Source: Hymenopellis radicata (taxonomy: Eukaryota; Basidiomycota; Agaricomycetes; Agaricales; Physalacriaceae). Taken from it: a stretch of DNA of 64,000 nucleotides. The stretch covers positions 1 through 64,000 of the forward strand of contig JADNRX010000269.1 of the NCBI GenBank assembly GCA_015501595.1, given 5' to 3'. The notes beneath the pieces were generated by a model that had not been told where the DNA came from, searched no databases, and saw only the letters and a list, made by a program, of their open reading frames with translations. The position numbers were made by a program, and so were the translations under genes. Numbering within the stretch: position 1 is the stretch's first letter; every line of letters begins with the position of its first letter. Shown here piece by piece: positions 33,583-43,955 of the stretch.

Positions 33583-35466
33583 ATGGCCAAGCCAAAATCT
33601 GCCCTCCGTCTCTTAGCGGACATCATCTCCGAGTCTGTTGACCAGATTGAGGCGCACCTCGATGAGGCGGGCGTGGAATTTCCCTCCACGGACGCACCGT
33701 TCGACCCTTCGAGCCCGGCGGAGAGGACTTTGCTGGACGACAAGCTGTACCTTCCAAAGAAACTTGTTGTGGCTGCAGCTGCTCAGCTCCTCGCCACCGT
33801 CCGGCACCCTGTCGAGACCGTCATAGACTACGGTCAACATGTCCATATACCTGCGGCGCTCCGCGCCATGTCAGAGAGCTGCATTGTGGAGATCATTCGT
33901 GATGCAGGGCCCAAGGTTCGCGATCTATTCTGAAATATGTATTCAAGTCTGACTTGCAGACTATAGGGTATTCATGTTAATGACATTGCGCGTAAAGCTG
34001 ACACCGATGGCCCCAAGACCGGTGAGTTCGTCCAGGGATTTGCCTCTACTAGGAAGATACTGATTAAGAGTGCAGGGCGTTTATTGCGAATGCTGGCCAA
34101 CCAGTTTGTTTTCAAGGAGTTGTCTCCAGACGTCTTTGCGCTCAACCGCTTGGCGTCCGTCGTAGATACCGGAAAATCCATCGAGGAGCTGAAAGCCAAG
34201 TTAGTTGAACCTTCTGATCAAATCCTCTGACGCAGCTGACTCTTCAGACCACTACTAGAACGCTACAATGGAACAAACGGTCTCGCTGCTGTCCTCAATA
34301 TGAAGTAAGTACTCATTCTGTCATTGATGATTGATCTCTTCATCTCACGCGTCTACAGTGGAGATGAAATTGCCAAAGCCTCCACCTACATATGCGAGAG
34401 TTTCACCAACGCGAATCGCCATTCAGATGAGCCCTACCACTCGCCCTTCAATCTCGCGTTCAAGACGGACCTGCCGCTCTTCCCGTATTACGAAAGTCCC
34501 GGAAACGAGTTCCGTCTGGCTAGATTTGGGATGGGTATGAAAGGTATGTGCTTCCACCTCCGAGGTCTCTGTTTGATGCTCAGTGCACCGATTCACAGGT
34601 ACTACCCAGATGGAACCTGAAGACGTCATTCTTAGAGGTCAGACTTGGTCTTGCTAGAACTGAGCCCTTCTAACGCGCTCAAGGATTCAAATGGCATGAC
34701 TTGCCCAAGGGCAGCGTTTTGGTCGACGTTGGAGGCGGCGTTGGCTCCTCGTCTCTCCTCATCGCCAAGGCCAATCCTCACCTCAAGGTTGTCGTTCAAG
34801 ATCGCGAGGCCGTCACAAAAGAGTCTGAAGCGGTACGTGCATATGTTGGTCGGCGATTTCGGCTGCTGACTTGTGTGCAGTTCTGGAAGCTCAGTTATCC
34901 TGAAGCCATCTCTCAGGACCGAGTCAAGTTCCAAGGTGTGTTGTGTTTCCTCCAGCTTGTCTAACATAACTCAGTCTTCCTCTATAGCTCATGACTTCTT
35001 CGAGCCACAGCCGGATAACAACGCCACGGTCTACATGATGCGCTTCATCACACACGACTGGAGCAACCGTAAAGCCAGACAGATCCTGCAATCCGTACGC
35101 GCTGGAGCTCGCCCGGATACTAGGCTCATTGTCATTGAGACAATCGTGCCTTACACATGCAAGGCGAGCATTACCGACGAGATTCCGGGCGCTGCTCTCC
35201 CGAAGAAGCTCCCGCCCCTCTGCTGCCGTCCTTTGGGGCTGCAGAGAACATCGCGTTCTGGATGGATATGACCGTATGTCTAATTCTTGAACCTATTGAT
35301 GGTAGACTGATGTTGAGGTTACCATTAGATGTACGCGTACTTCAACGCGCAGGATCGTACGTTGGGCGAATTCGTGGAGTTGGCGGCGAGCAGCGGGTGG
35401 AAGGTTGAAAGGGTTAATCGCATTCAGGGTTCCATGTTTGCGCAGTACGAAGCTGTTCCCATTTGA
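33583..35466 (+). CDS. O-methyltransferase (plant/fungal class), with an apparent 1-base frameshift
   Basis: A class of SAM-dependent O-methyltransferase of about 460 residues. The ATG at 33583 opens MAKPKSALRLLADIISESVD. The N-terminal winged-helix dimerisation part follows (GIHVNDIARKADTDGPKTGR, LANQFVFKELSPDVFALNRL). The SAM-binding motif I is VLVDVGGGVGSSSLLIAKA, then VVVQDREAV and VKFQAHDFFEPQP. The catalytic region has MMRFITHDWSNRKARQIL. After ADEIPG-like sequence ITDEIPGAALP at about 35,200 the expected continuation (PAPLLPSFGAAENIAFWMDM) lies in another frame; one C appears to be missing in the run at 35199-35201, and no intron of workable size fixes it. The C-terminus then reads YFNAQDRTLGEFVELAASSG and stops at 35464-35466. 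It may be a sequencing error or a recent loss. It is the likely partner of the divergent P450 in tailoring. Confidence 0.8.
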
Positions 35467-36012
35467 GGGATGGCGACTATCCTATACCGATGTACTTACA
35501 ACAGGTCTTCTTCGGGTAGATAGGCAAGGATCCTTCAACGGATCATTCTTGGTGTGGGTATCGAGAGAGGAACAATCAAAACGCAAGAATTTAACAACGA
35601 CTTTTGAGCGGCGAGACTGAATCGTAGGGAAACCTTTCCACCCAACAACGTTTCAAAAGAAGTTGGTCACGGTGAGAGCTTTTCCATAGGCAAGAACATG
35701 TTGAGGAAAATGTGCTAACAAGAAGGTTCAATTTTGGCCTTGACTGTTGTTGTTTCTGACCTAACTTCTCCATGGGTTCTTGGTCCAGGTGTGGGTATCA
35801 ATGGGATGACTGTGAACGTGTCCCCACATCGGTAATTCGCCCTCCATATTGGGCCTTGGAATAGTAATCAATTTCCGACCCCACAATGCCTCAGGTTAAG
35901 CCATGTCATCAGAGCAAGACAGTAGCGGTGCACAGTTCAAGACGGGCGCGATGTCGGAAGTCAAATACGCTGGCATCATTGAGGGATGAAATACAAATCC
36001 ACAAAGTCAGTC
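35467..36012. other. Intergenic, no gene recognised
   Basis: Convergent 3' flanks of the O-methyltransferase and the next minus-strand gene. Only short frames without support. Confidence 0.45.
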
Positions 36013-37531
36013 CTACGAAGCCGCCGAATCGTTGACGAGATGTTCGCGGCGCACAGAAATAAATCTACGGCGATGAATCAACCTGAATCTCTCCCATTTA
36101 CTGAGCTTCACGTCGCTCTTGTCCCGTAGGAAGGCGCGGCCAGCTAGTGGATAACAAGTTAGTACATAAGAGGGATCAAAGCAACCAACGCACCGGAATC
36201 TACGAGGACGACATATCGGGCCGTCATTCTTTGCGCCAGTTCAGCGTCAGTTGGAAGGAAAGCCTCGTCCTAGAAGGCTATGATTTCAGCAGTATAGAAG
36301 GTCCCAGCAGAAGATAGACGTACAGACTGTAACACGGATAGGATGTCATTGTCATGGACAACAACTGTCTTCACGCGTGCGTCCTGGCACCGATCAGCAC
36401 ACACTGTAGCGGCAGAAAGCAGGAAGCATCTTACCGACGAATGGACGAGCTCGCTAATGGGGGCACACGGATGATAAGGCTTATTCCGGTCAATTGCTCA
36501 GCGCTTGACAATAGGTGAACACGAACTCACGGCAGCATACATTAGCAAGGGCCATGATCGTGTCGGCGGTCGTAATACCTTTGGAAGAGCATGCCACAAT
36601 GTTTGCCGGATGCCCCAAGGCATCCGAATGTCATTATATACGGATGCTTTGAGAGAGATATGGAATCCACGAAAGGCAAAACAGGCCGGCTCGTTTTCTA
36701 GCCTGTACGCGGCGCCCGGCCGACCGCTTTGAACCCAGAAGTCACCCGCTGTCGGGGTGCTCTCCAAAGGACAGGATTCGACTATGTCTATGGGCTGCGC
36801 GACACCTTCCACAACCTTGGGAACGGAGAGCGTCTTTGTCAATCGTGGGTTGGGTCCGGCAGAAGAGAATAAGCCGCATGTCCAGTACGACGTTTTTTCG
36901 CACCCGGTAACGACGACCAGATCTCCGTTTTGGATGTCCAAGTTGTCTACATGGACCGTTTGATGGTACCAAGAGGTGCCGTGTATCATAGCGAAGCGCC
37001 GAAGCTTCGCGACGCCTGACGCCGTACACTCGTAAGATGAGCCGCCGAAAGGAAGTGCACAATACGATCCCTGAGCTGCGTTGGTAGAGAACTTGTATCT
37101 GTCTATGCCGTCCGGTCTGTGGCGGGTATCAAAGAGGCTTTCCAACATCGGAAGGTAACGCACTGAGTAGGATTAATGGGGTTTATATCAAATCCCGCGC
37201 TGGGGTCTGATGTGCCAGAGACAACACTAGGGCTGGGATAGCGGGAAGGATGGGCCGTGTAGTCGACGCCTAACTCTAGGGAGCAGGGTTCATAATCCTT
37301 TGGCAACGACTGCCAATTTCGTGGATCATCAGCGCCCTTTGTGATGTTGATACCAGCGTATAAAAGGGGCCCCGCACTGCGCCGATATATTAGGTCGCCA
37401 ATTTGAACGCCTTCAAGTAAAAAGGCGCGCGAATCATCAGCTTGAAGCCCATCCGCATTCATGGGAGTGTATCCGCGAGCCTTTGGATAGAACATACGCG
37501 TGTAGTCATTCTGGAAGAGTTTTGTGGACAT
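36013..37531 (-). CDS. Conserved Agaricomycete protein of unknown function
   Basis: About 400 residues in six exons. The ATG at 37531 gives MSTKLFQNDYTRMFYPKARG, then EGVQIGDLIYRRSAGPLLYA. A 47-base intron (donor GTGCGT near 37167) joins to PDGIDRYKFSTNAAQGSYCA. The second exon has the recurring block LVVVTGCEKTSYWTCGLFSS and CFAFRGFHISLK. Later exons read CAPISELVHSS, VKTVVVHDNDILSVLQS, LPTDAELAQRMTARYVVLVD and a basic C-terminus, ending at the TAG at 36013-36015. Proteins with this pattern (an IGDV-type start, a VTGCDK-like block and a late HDDD-like segment) are common lineage-specific families in mushroom genomes, to my recollection, with no known function. It is probably not part of the biosynthetic cluster but lies directly beside it. 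Confidence 0.7.
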
Positions 37532-38500
37532 ACTTGGGGTGTGTATGTGAGTGGGTTCCGGATGAGGGTTGTCCTATCCCTCCGCAACCCTTGTCCGGTG
37601 ATGGCATAAAGGAAGACAAAAGCGTAACAATAAACATGCAGGGCTCGGTTGGTGGGGAAGGCAAGCGTTCTTCTTCTTGATCGGGCAACTTTCATCCCGA
37701 TTGGGTAATCACGATTCACTTCCTTTCTCGTCAACGCCCCACCAGCGCCCACCGCGTCAAGTGTGCACACACTCGGGCATGACAGATCTCCGAGTGAGCA
37801 GATCTACTGAGACGACTTGCCAACACGGTCATCTTCAAACTTGGATCTTGTCATCGCTGGCAGAGTTCATGCAACGCGACTGCTTCCAGCTCTGTTGAGC
37901 GCGGTAATGCTCGTTTGGCATGAGCTATTGACTAGTTCTTCTAACACAGTATATGGACATTTTTACAGACCGTGGCCGTCTTCACGATTTGTTTTCTGTC
38001 TGCTCGTGCGAACACGCTGTCACTGTGAACGCGGAAATTAACAAGGAAATTTAATTGGATAATAGAAGATGTGAGATTATGACCCGCCGTACGCGCCTAC
38101 TACACTGGCCCGGAGGCGGTTGACCAATCTGAGATGGCTCTCGCATGGACTACTAGATATGAACTAGTATACATAAGAGGTGAGAATGATATTTAGGGTT
38201 GCAACGGGGTAAGTAGTACCTCATCTTTCCCCGCATCGTCGTCCAACACAGCGAGACGCGCCGTCCTGCCATCTCCAGGGTTCGGCGGCCTGATACGTTA
38301 GAAAAGTAGTTCGTGAAAGCCTTTCTATAGAAAGGCGGCAAATCAGAGCGCGTTCGGAGATTTCGGACAACGCCAACACGCACTCGTGACGCACGATCAA
38401 CCACGTGTTCAACGAGACCCTTGAACTTGAACCCTCATTATTGACAGCTATCAGTTAGCCTTTAGGACCCCTCCTTCTATACCAGGCTACGGCGCCGACT
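37532..38500. other. Divergent intergenic region upstream of CENP-A
   Basis: No gene supported; short frames at 37459-37770 and 38153-38412 have no recognisable content. Contains the promoters of the flanking minus- and plus-strand genes. Confidence 0.45.
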
Positions 38501-39122
38501 ATGTCTACTGCCCAGAAGGGTGCAGGAAAACGCAAGAATCGCCCATCAGACACGGATCCGCCGGGGCCTGCAAAAAGGGCCAAGGCTACTGCGCGAAAGA
38601 GTACGGGCGGGAGGCTGCCACCGAGACCGGTTCAAGGTGTGTGCTCTGCCACTCTTTAAAAGGCATTATCTTTATTCTCGCAGATGAACCACCAAAGAAG
38701 AAGCACCGGTGGAGACCGGGCACCGTGGCGTTACGAGAAATACGAAAATACCAGAAGAGCACCGACTTGTTGATTCGGAAGCTTCCGTTTTCTCGTCTGG
38801 TATGGTACCAGCATTTATTGTACTACTTGTGTTTTAAATTTACATTAGGTCCGAGAAATTGCTCTCGATTTGACGACAGATGTGAACGACACATACGAAC
38901 TTCGGTGGCAGAGTTCTGCCATTTTAGCGCTGCAAGAAGCGACAGAAGCTTTCCTCGTACATCTGTTTGAAGACGCGTAGGTCTTCATGTCATGCTCTTC
39001 TTTCTTCTTTCTGATTCTCTTTCAGAAACCTCTGTGCTCTCCATGCAAAGCGTGTCACCATTATGCAGCGAGACATCCAGTTGGCTCGTCGGATACGCGG
39101 TCAATGGCACGGCATAACCTGA
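38501..39122 (+). CDS. CENPA: Centromeric histone H3 variant (CENP-A)
   Basis: The histone that replaces H3 in centromeric nucleosomes and marks the site of kinetochore assembly. About 158 residues in four exons. Exon 1 (ATG at 38501) is a lysine-rich tail ending with ARKSTGG, as in H3. Exon 2 has [20 protein letters not shown] and RKLPFSRL. Exon 3 has the loop 1 and helix 2 region, [20 protein letters not shown] and HLFEDA. Exon 4 has [20 protein letters not shown] and RRIRG, ending at the TGA at 39120-39122. Three features separate it from canonical H3: an unrelated long N-tail, W in place of F before QSSA, and an insertion of about six residues (VNDTYE) in loop 1. HLFED and [15 protein letters not shown] match fission-yeast Cnp1 closely. 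Splice junctions keep the frame. Confidence 0.93.
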
Positions 39123-40130
39123 CACTATCTATATATTCCCATATCCTTTCTTGTACCAGTAATGTGTTGTATTGCGTCTTCCGATACTCATTCTTCAATA
39201 GCAAATCTAGTAGCCAACTCGTTCAAAACGTGCGCCGGGACCAACTGCAAACTAGCTGTTGATTTAATTTCATCCATTGCAACCAGAAGGTATTCGCCTC
39301 GACCCCCTGCCCATTTTGACATGGACCAGACTTTTGATTGAACAGCGGCTTACTTCCTGGTCAGCTCCTCTTTTCGTCGAAGTGTGGGCTTCAGGGCCTG
39401 TTCAAGGAACAGTAACGTCCAGAAGAGGACGATGGCCTATGCCATGGCGGCAGTTGCATTTTCCGTGGGGAATTTCTGGAGCGATTCCTCCCAAGGATGG
39501 TGTCCGAATGTATATGGTAGGAGACGGGCGTAATGCCAGTGTGGTACAGGCGCTTGCTACTCACGGCGAAGCGGTTCGCTTATGGCAGGCAAGGATTTTC
39601 TGACTGACGTTCAAGGCGTTTTGACTGAATTGTGTTCAGTGGCTTATGCTGTAGCTGACCTATCACGACGGCCGCGTCCAATCTCCTGAAGATCTTCCAC
39701 CACAATTGAATTCTACCCGAGTCGTGCCTTCATAGCTTCCTTGGCCCAGAGCAACCTGACAATTCCGCCCTATTCAATGACGTCTACCTTCTACAACAAC
39801 AACCCGCTACCCTCCGTACACTCGGATCTCGCAGCAGCTCGCTATTCAGTCGCGTCGTCCGCCACTGACCAGTAACTGCAGAACTATTTAGATCCGAAAT
39901 CCATCTATGCGTTTCGATTACTTCTGCATTCAATCTCACGTTTTCGTTAGATGCTGTTGTTCGCTTCCGAGGCGCCGGGTTCAAGGCGTTCCAGACATAT
40001 GAGCTGTCCAACCCACCTCTACCTGTTGACATTTTCATTCAAATTGACCTTGACCGAGCAGCGGCGATGAAGGTATTGTATTGTATATATGTCCCTTCGC
40101 TGTGAATTATCCCAATCATTTACAGCGACA
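39123..40130. other. Intergenic, with one unassigned frame
   Basis: A plus-strand frame at 39277-39603 (contains WPMPWRQLHFPWGISGAIPP) has protein-like character but no recognised domain and no supported exon partners. The rest, including 39784-40038 on the minus strand, shows nothing convincing. Confidence 0.3.
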
Positions 40131-41342
40131 ATGCCAGGATCTGAACTTCCCCAGGAGCTTGTTGACATTATCATCAACGAGCTTCAGAATGACACTGCAG
40201 CGCTACAGGCGTGCTCGCTCGTATGCCTCTCTTGGGTGCCCACCTCACAGCGACATCTCTTCCGCTTCATATCCCTCGCACCATCATATCACAAAAGAGG
40301 CACCCATGCAGCATTTCTATCCAAATTCCACGCTTTGCTCGCCACATCTCCCCATCTCTCCCACAACGTCCGTACGCTTGAGCTGGACCCCTCACGCACG
40401 GCGGAGATCGACATCGAGCCCTTCTTCACACATCTCCAGCGCTTGCAGGAAATCCGCATCGTGGACTTTGAAGAGGCGCCAATGTTCCCATTCGAACGAC
40501 GTCTGCCTTTTCACGCGCTCTTGACCCTCCCAAACGTCACCCGGCTGAAAATCGGCCCCGGGGCGTGGTACCTCGGAGACGTGCTCCCCTGTTTGCGGAA
40601 CGGCGGCAGGCTCAAGGACATCGCGTTCCAGGACGTGATATTCGAGGGCTACGAAGCGTGCTCGACGCTGATGCGTCTGCCGGAGATACACCTGGAGAGC
40701 CTGAGGATAGACAGGGGATTTGTCGGGCTCTTGGGCGACCTGCATGAGATTCCTGGGATGGATTTGAGGCGGCTGAAGAGACTTGAGGTGCTGATGGGCG
40801 TGAGGAATGCGCAGACGTCTGTGAGGTGGAGAAACCGGTTCCCCATCAGGACGGTACAGGACGTGTTGAAGGGCATCGAGGGGACGCTGGAGCATTTGTC
40901 GTTGGATGTGTTTTTGGATGGTAGGTCCGGTCTGTTATGAGTTTTGATACTTACTTACGTCCTGAATGAATTAGAACCGCTGTATAACGTTGTGGATATC
41001 TCCTGTCTTCGGTCTCTCAGCATCCACATACGGTGGTATGTGTCTGAATCGAATCCCCGGGTTTGGCTGGATTGGATTACCGCCTCGCTTAGAGGAATTA
41101 AGAAGCCATCGGTGATGGAGGTGGTCACCTTGAGAATAACGACGTATGCTGATGATGTCGTACCGGATTTTGCATCTGAGTGGGAATGTTTAGACGAGTT
41201 GCTGGCGAGACCTGTGATGGCGCGGTTGCAAAGGGTGGATATCGTGCAGGATTCGGAAGTTGCTGTGACGAGTATACCGACATGGCGTTGCCTCGAGAAC
41301 AGAGGTGTGGCTGTGTCGCATACGAATTCGTGCAGAGAGTAA
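40131..41342 (+). CDS. F-box-like protein with LRR-like C-terminus
   Basis: About 380 residues, two exons. The ATG at 40131 starts MPGSELPQELVDIIINELQN, a typical basidiomycete F-box opening, followed by LQACSLVCLSWVPTSQRHLF; a second in-frame ATG at 40089 would add 14 residues. The remainder has leucine-rich spacing (LTLPNVTRLKIGPGAWYLGD, LEHLSLDVFLD). A 53-base intron from about 40921 to 40974 keeps the frame, and the second exon ends at 41340-41342. Such proteins are predicted substrate receptors for SCF ubiquitin ligases; the substrate is unknown. It looks intact. Confidence 0.75.
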
Positions 41343-42608
41343 TAAATATGTTGTCTAGTAGTTGCGTTTAATGATACTCTATAAGTCTAAAGGTCTTCCT
41401 AATGGTCTGGGTGTTAGAGATATCAAAATGACAAACTGCAGATTGATGGAGGCGCGGCGGTAGCGGAGAATCAATTGATGATCGACCCAGAGTCAAGTTG
41501 CTTTCCGCCACCATCCTCGAAGCTTGCACACGAGCGCGCGAGCCTTTCCCCATTTATGGGATTATGGGAAATGCAGTCCAATCCCGCGTACCACATCCAA
41601 TTGGACCTCCAAGAAGACCGACAGAGTTGCTCTATTTCTGAACGATAACTGATCGCAATGCGAATATTGTACTACTATCCTCCAGGCTGTACACGGTCAA
41701 CCGATTTGTATCCTTAAATCTCGTAATTGGTTTTCTGCTCTTATATCATTCCTGAGCTGATATGCGTCGTAGACACTGCAAATCCAAGCTTTCCCGGATC
41801 TTGACAGAGCTTGACAGCAATTTCTGAGGGTTTTCGCCGCCAGACTCCACCTTTTGGACCACATCGAAGTCTTGTGAGCACATCTCTGTCTTCAAAATAG
41901 ACCTGCTTGTTGATTCAGAATCATTAATGATTACAGAACGATGACCGTGTATTTTGGTTAAGACGCTTTCGGCACGTGTGTGCCCATCTCAGACACGCTC
42001 AAGCCAACCTCCCCGCGCTGTGCACTGCCCCCCACAGTGAGGGCAACTTCACACAAGAGGATAGGCAAGCAATACCCCACCGCCATATCTCCCCAACATG
42101 ACTGGAGTGTAAGGCAAGTTGGTTGATAAAGGATTCTTAACAATATATAAACATAGAACACCATGCGGAGCATACATTGGAACGTACCAAACACCTCTGC
42201 CAAGAACCTTCCAAACCTGCGCATGACCAGAGGACTCGACGCGAATCCAGGCAGAGTACGTGCCTCAAACACTGCAAAACCCTAGAGCTGACGCTGCAGC
42301 ACCAGAGAGAAGATATGTATATCCTCAAACAAATCCGACCTTAAGGCCCTTAGCCGTTCATGCGCCTCACACGCTAAGACGATGGGCGATATTTTTACGT
42401 TCTACGTCGTCTTCACAGAATCGACAGAAACGCCACTACCTCAGTACACCATCGGGCCAGCTACGCGTCCTTCTTCGCAGGACTTCAAAAGCAAAGGATC
42501 ATCGGAAAACACTAATATCGTGAACGCAACGCGATGGGCCAAATATGCTGCCCGCAGGAGCCGTCACGTTATATTTAGGAGATCGACTAACATGGTAAAC
42601 GCGACGCG
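41343..42608. other. Intergenic, imperfect repeats near the right end
   Basis: No gene supported. Bases 42510-42700 contain an imperfect duplication: AACGCAACGCGATGG and AACGCGACGCGATGG, then TCACGTTATATTTAGGAGA and TCACGTCATATGTAGGAGA. The second copy overlaps the possible 5' end of the next gene. Confidence 0.5.
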
Positions 42609-42911
42609 ATGGCGGGGGACCGCCAAGCCCAAGTATGGGTGAACGCCCGCCAAGCCCTCACGTCATATGTAGGAGACCGCACACGCGCAGCAACGTACAC
42701 AGTACAGCGGGGGAGGACATGGCCTGGGCGCGGTGTGAGATGGGGCAGTCAGAAGACCTGGCGTCCTATCCACAAGACGTGGGTTTATTCACCACCTCTA
42801 CCACCGCTTGTCTCGATCGAGGAGGACGAAGATGGGTGGTGCCCCTGTAATAAAAGGCGATCGTATAAATCTTCTGTCGATTGGCAAAGCTTCTCCTCCT
42901 CGCTTGAAAGC

Positions 42912-43904
42912 ATGCCCGGCCACAAGATAAGGCTCTCGCTGGCCTCAATGATATTCTCCTCGACGGGGTCGACTCCGACGACTCCGTCGAGTGAAGAGTT
43001 CCCACCCACTCCTCGTTCAACCTCCTTGAGGCATAACAGCCGGTCATCCCTGTCCAAATTTTTTGGCTTATCATTCGCACCATCGTCTCCCACTCTTGAC
43101 TTTTCAAAGTCACACCTCGACAGGCTTGCCACAGTGCAGCAATGCGACCCCGTCCCCGCATATCCTGTCCGGCGCCATACTACGGAGCCTCAGCTCGTGC
43201 ACGCTCTAGAAAAAGCCCGGCCCTTCACTTACACTTACCCCTCTACCCCTCGCACTCCATGCCATTCTCAGCCGCGTCCGACACCTCGTCGCGCGGCCAC
43301 CGCTCCCTCCCAAAAGCACGAAAGTCGATGTCTACAGGCCCTAACCCCGCGCCTTTTCGTCGCCTTCGAGGACGACACAGTCCCTTTCACCCGCTCATAC
43401 TCTGAAGATCTCTGCGCGCCTTCCGGGTCCTCATTTGACAACATCGTGCGGATCACATCTCACCCCCGACGCGTCCCAGACGCAGCGCTGGAGCTCTATC
43501 TCGCTCCGCGCGAGCACGGTCGTTATTTGCGGGACATGGACAAGCTCTGTCGAGATCCGGACGCGATCCTACGATCAAAGAAGGAGGATCGTGTTTCGTC
43601 GTTGGACTTCGAGCAGCTGGTCATGGCACGGGACTTTATATTTAACGCGCAGGGGACTGTGTTGATTACTACGCCACGCGATGCGAGGACGGAGGCGATG
43701 ACGCTGGCGTTGGCGGTTTTGGCCTACTCGACGGGTTATGGGGCGAAGGCGATTATGCGAAGTCAGAATGCTCAGACGGTGGGGTTCAAGAGCGTTTGGC
43801 AGCATACGCTTAGTGAACAGGGTTTGGACATTGTTAAACAGGTTGCAGCTAAGAGACCTGTATATTACGAGGATTCTGAGGCATTGGATATATTACGTTT
43901 TTAA
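42912..43904 (+). CDS. Dual-specificity-phosphatase-like protein lacking the catalytic cysteine
   Basis: About 330 residues in one exon, from ATG 42912 (MPGHKIRLSLASMIFSS); an in-frame ATG at 42609 would add 101 residues that look less protein-like. The first 170 residues are Ser/Pro/Thr-rich and probably disordered (SSTGSTPTTPSSEEFPPTPR). The C-terminal part is folded: VPDAALELYLAPREHGRYLR, then a segment VLITTPRDARTEAMTLALAV followed by GYGAKAIMRSQ. This has the shape of the phosphatase P-loop region (normally HCxxGxxR followed by a helix), but Cys is absent. It is probably a pseudophosphatase; the family assignment is tentative. The stop is at 43902-43904. Confidence 0.6.
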   Translation: MPGHKIRLSLASMIFSSTGSTPTTPSSEEFPPTPRSTSLRHNSRSSLSKFFGLSFAPSSPTLDFSKSHLDRLATVQQCDPVPAYPVRRHTTEPQLVHALEKARPFTYTYPSTPRTPCHSQPRPTPRRAATAPSQKHESRCLQALTPRLFVAFEDDTVPFTRSYSEDLCAPSGSSFDNIVRITSHPRRVPDAALELYLAPREHGRYLRDMDKLCRDPDAILRSKKEDRVSSLDFEQLVMARDFIFNAQGTVLITTPRDARTEAMTLALAVLAYSTGYGAKAIMRSQNAQTVGFKSVWQHTLSEQGLDIVKQVAAKRPVYYEDSEALDILRF

Positions 43905-43955
43905 TGAGGAGGATATCTGTATTTGTAGCATGATATTTAGGATCAGCCCTAGGTA

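Noticed and set aside
20856..35466. Naming the cluster a strobilurin gene cluster
   Set aside because: Only the synthase layout matches. Phenylalanine ammonia-lyase, CoA ligase and FAD oxygenase were not found in the window.
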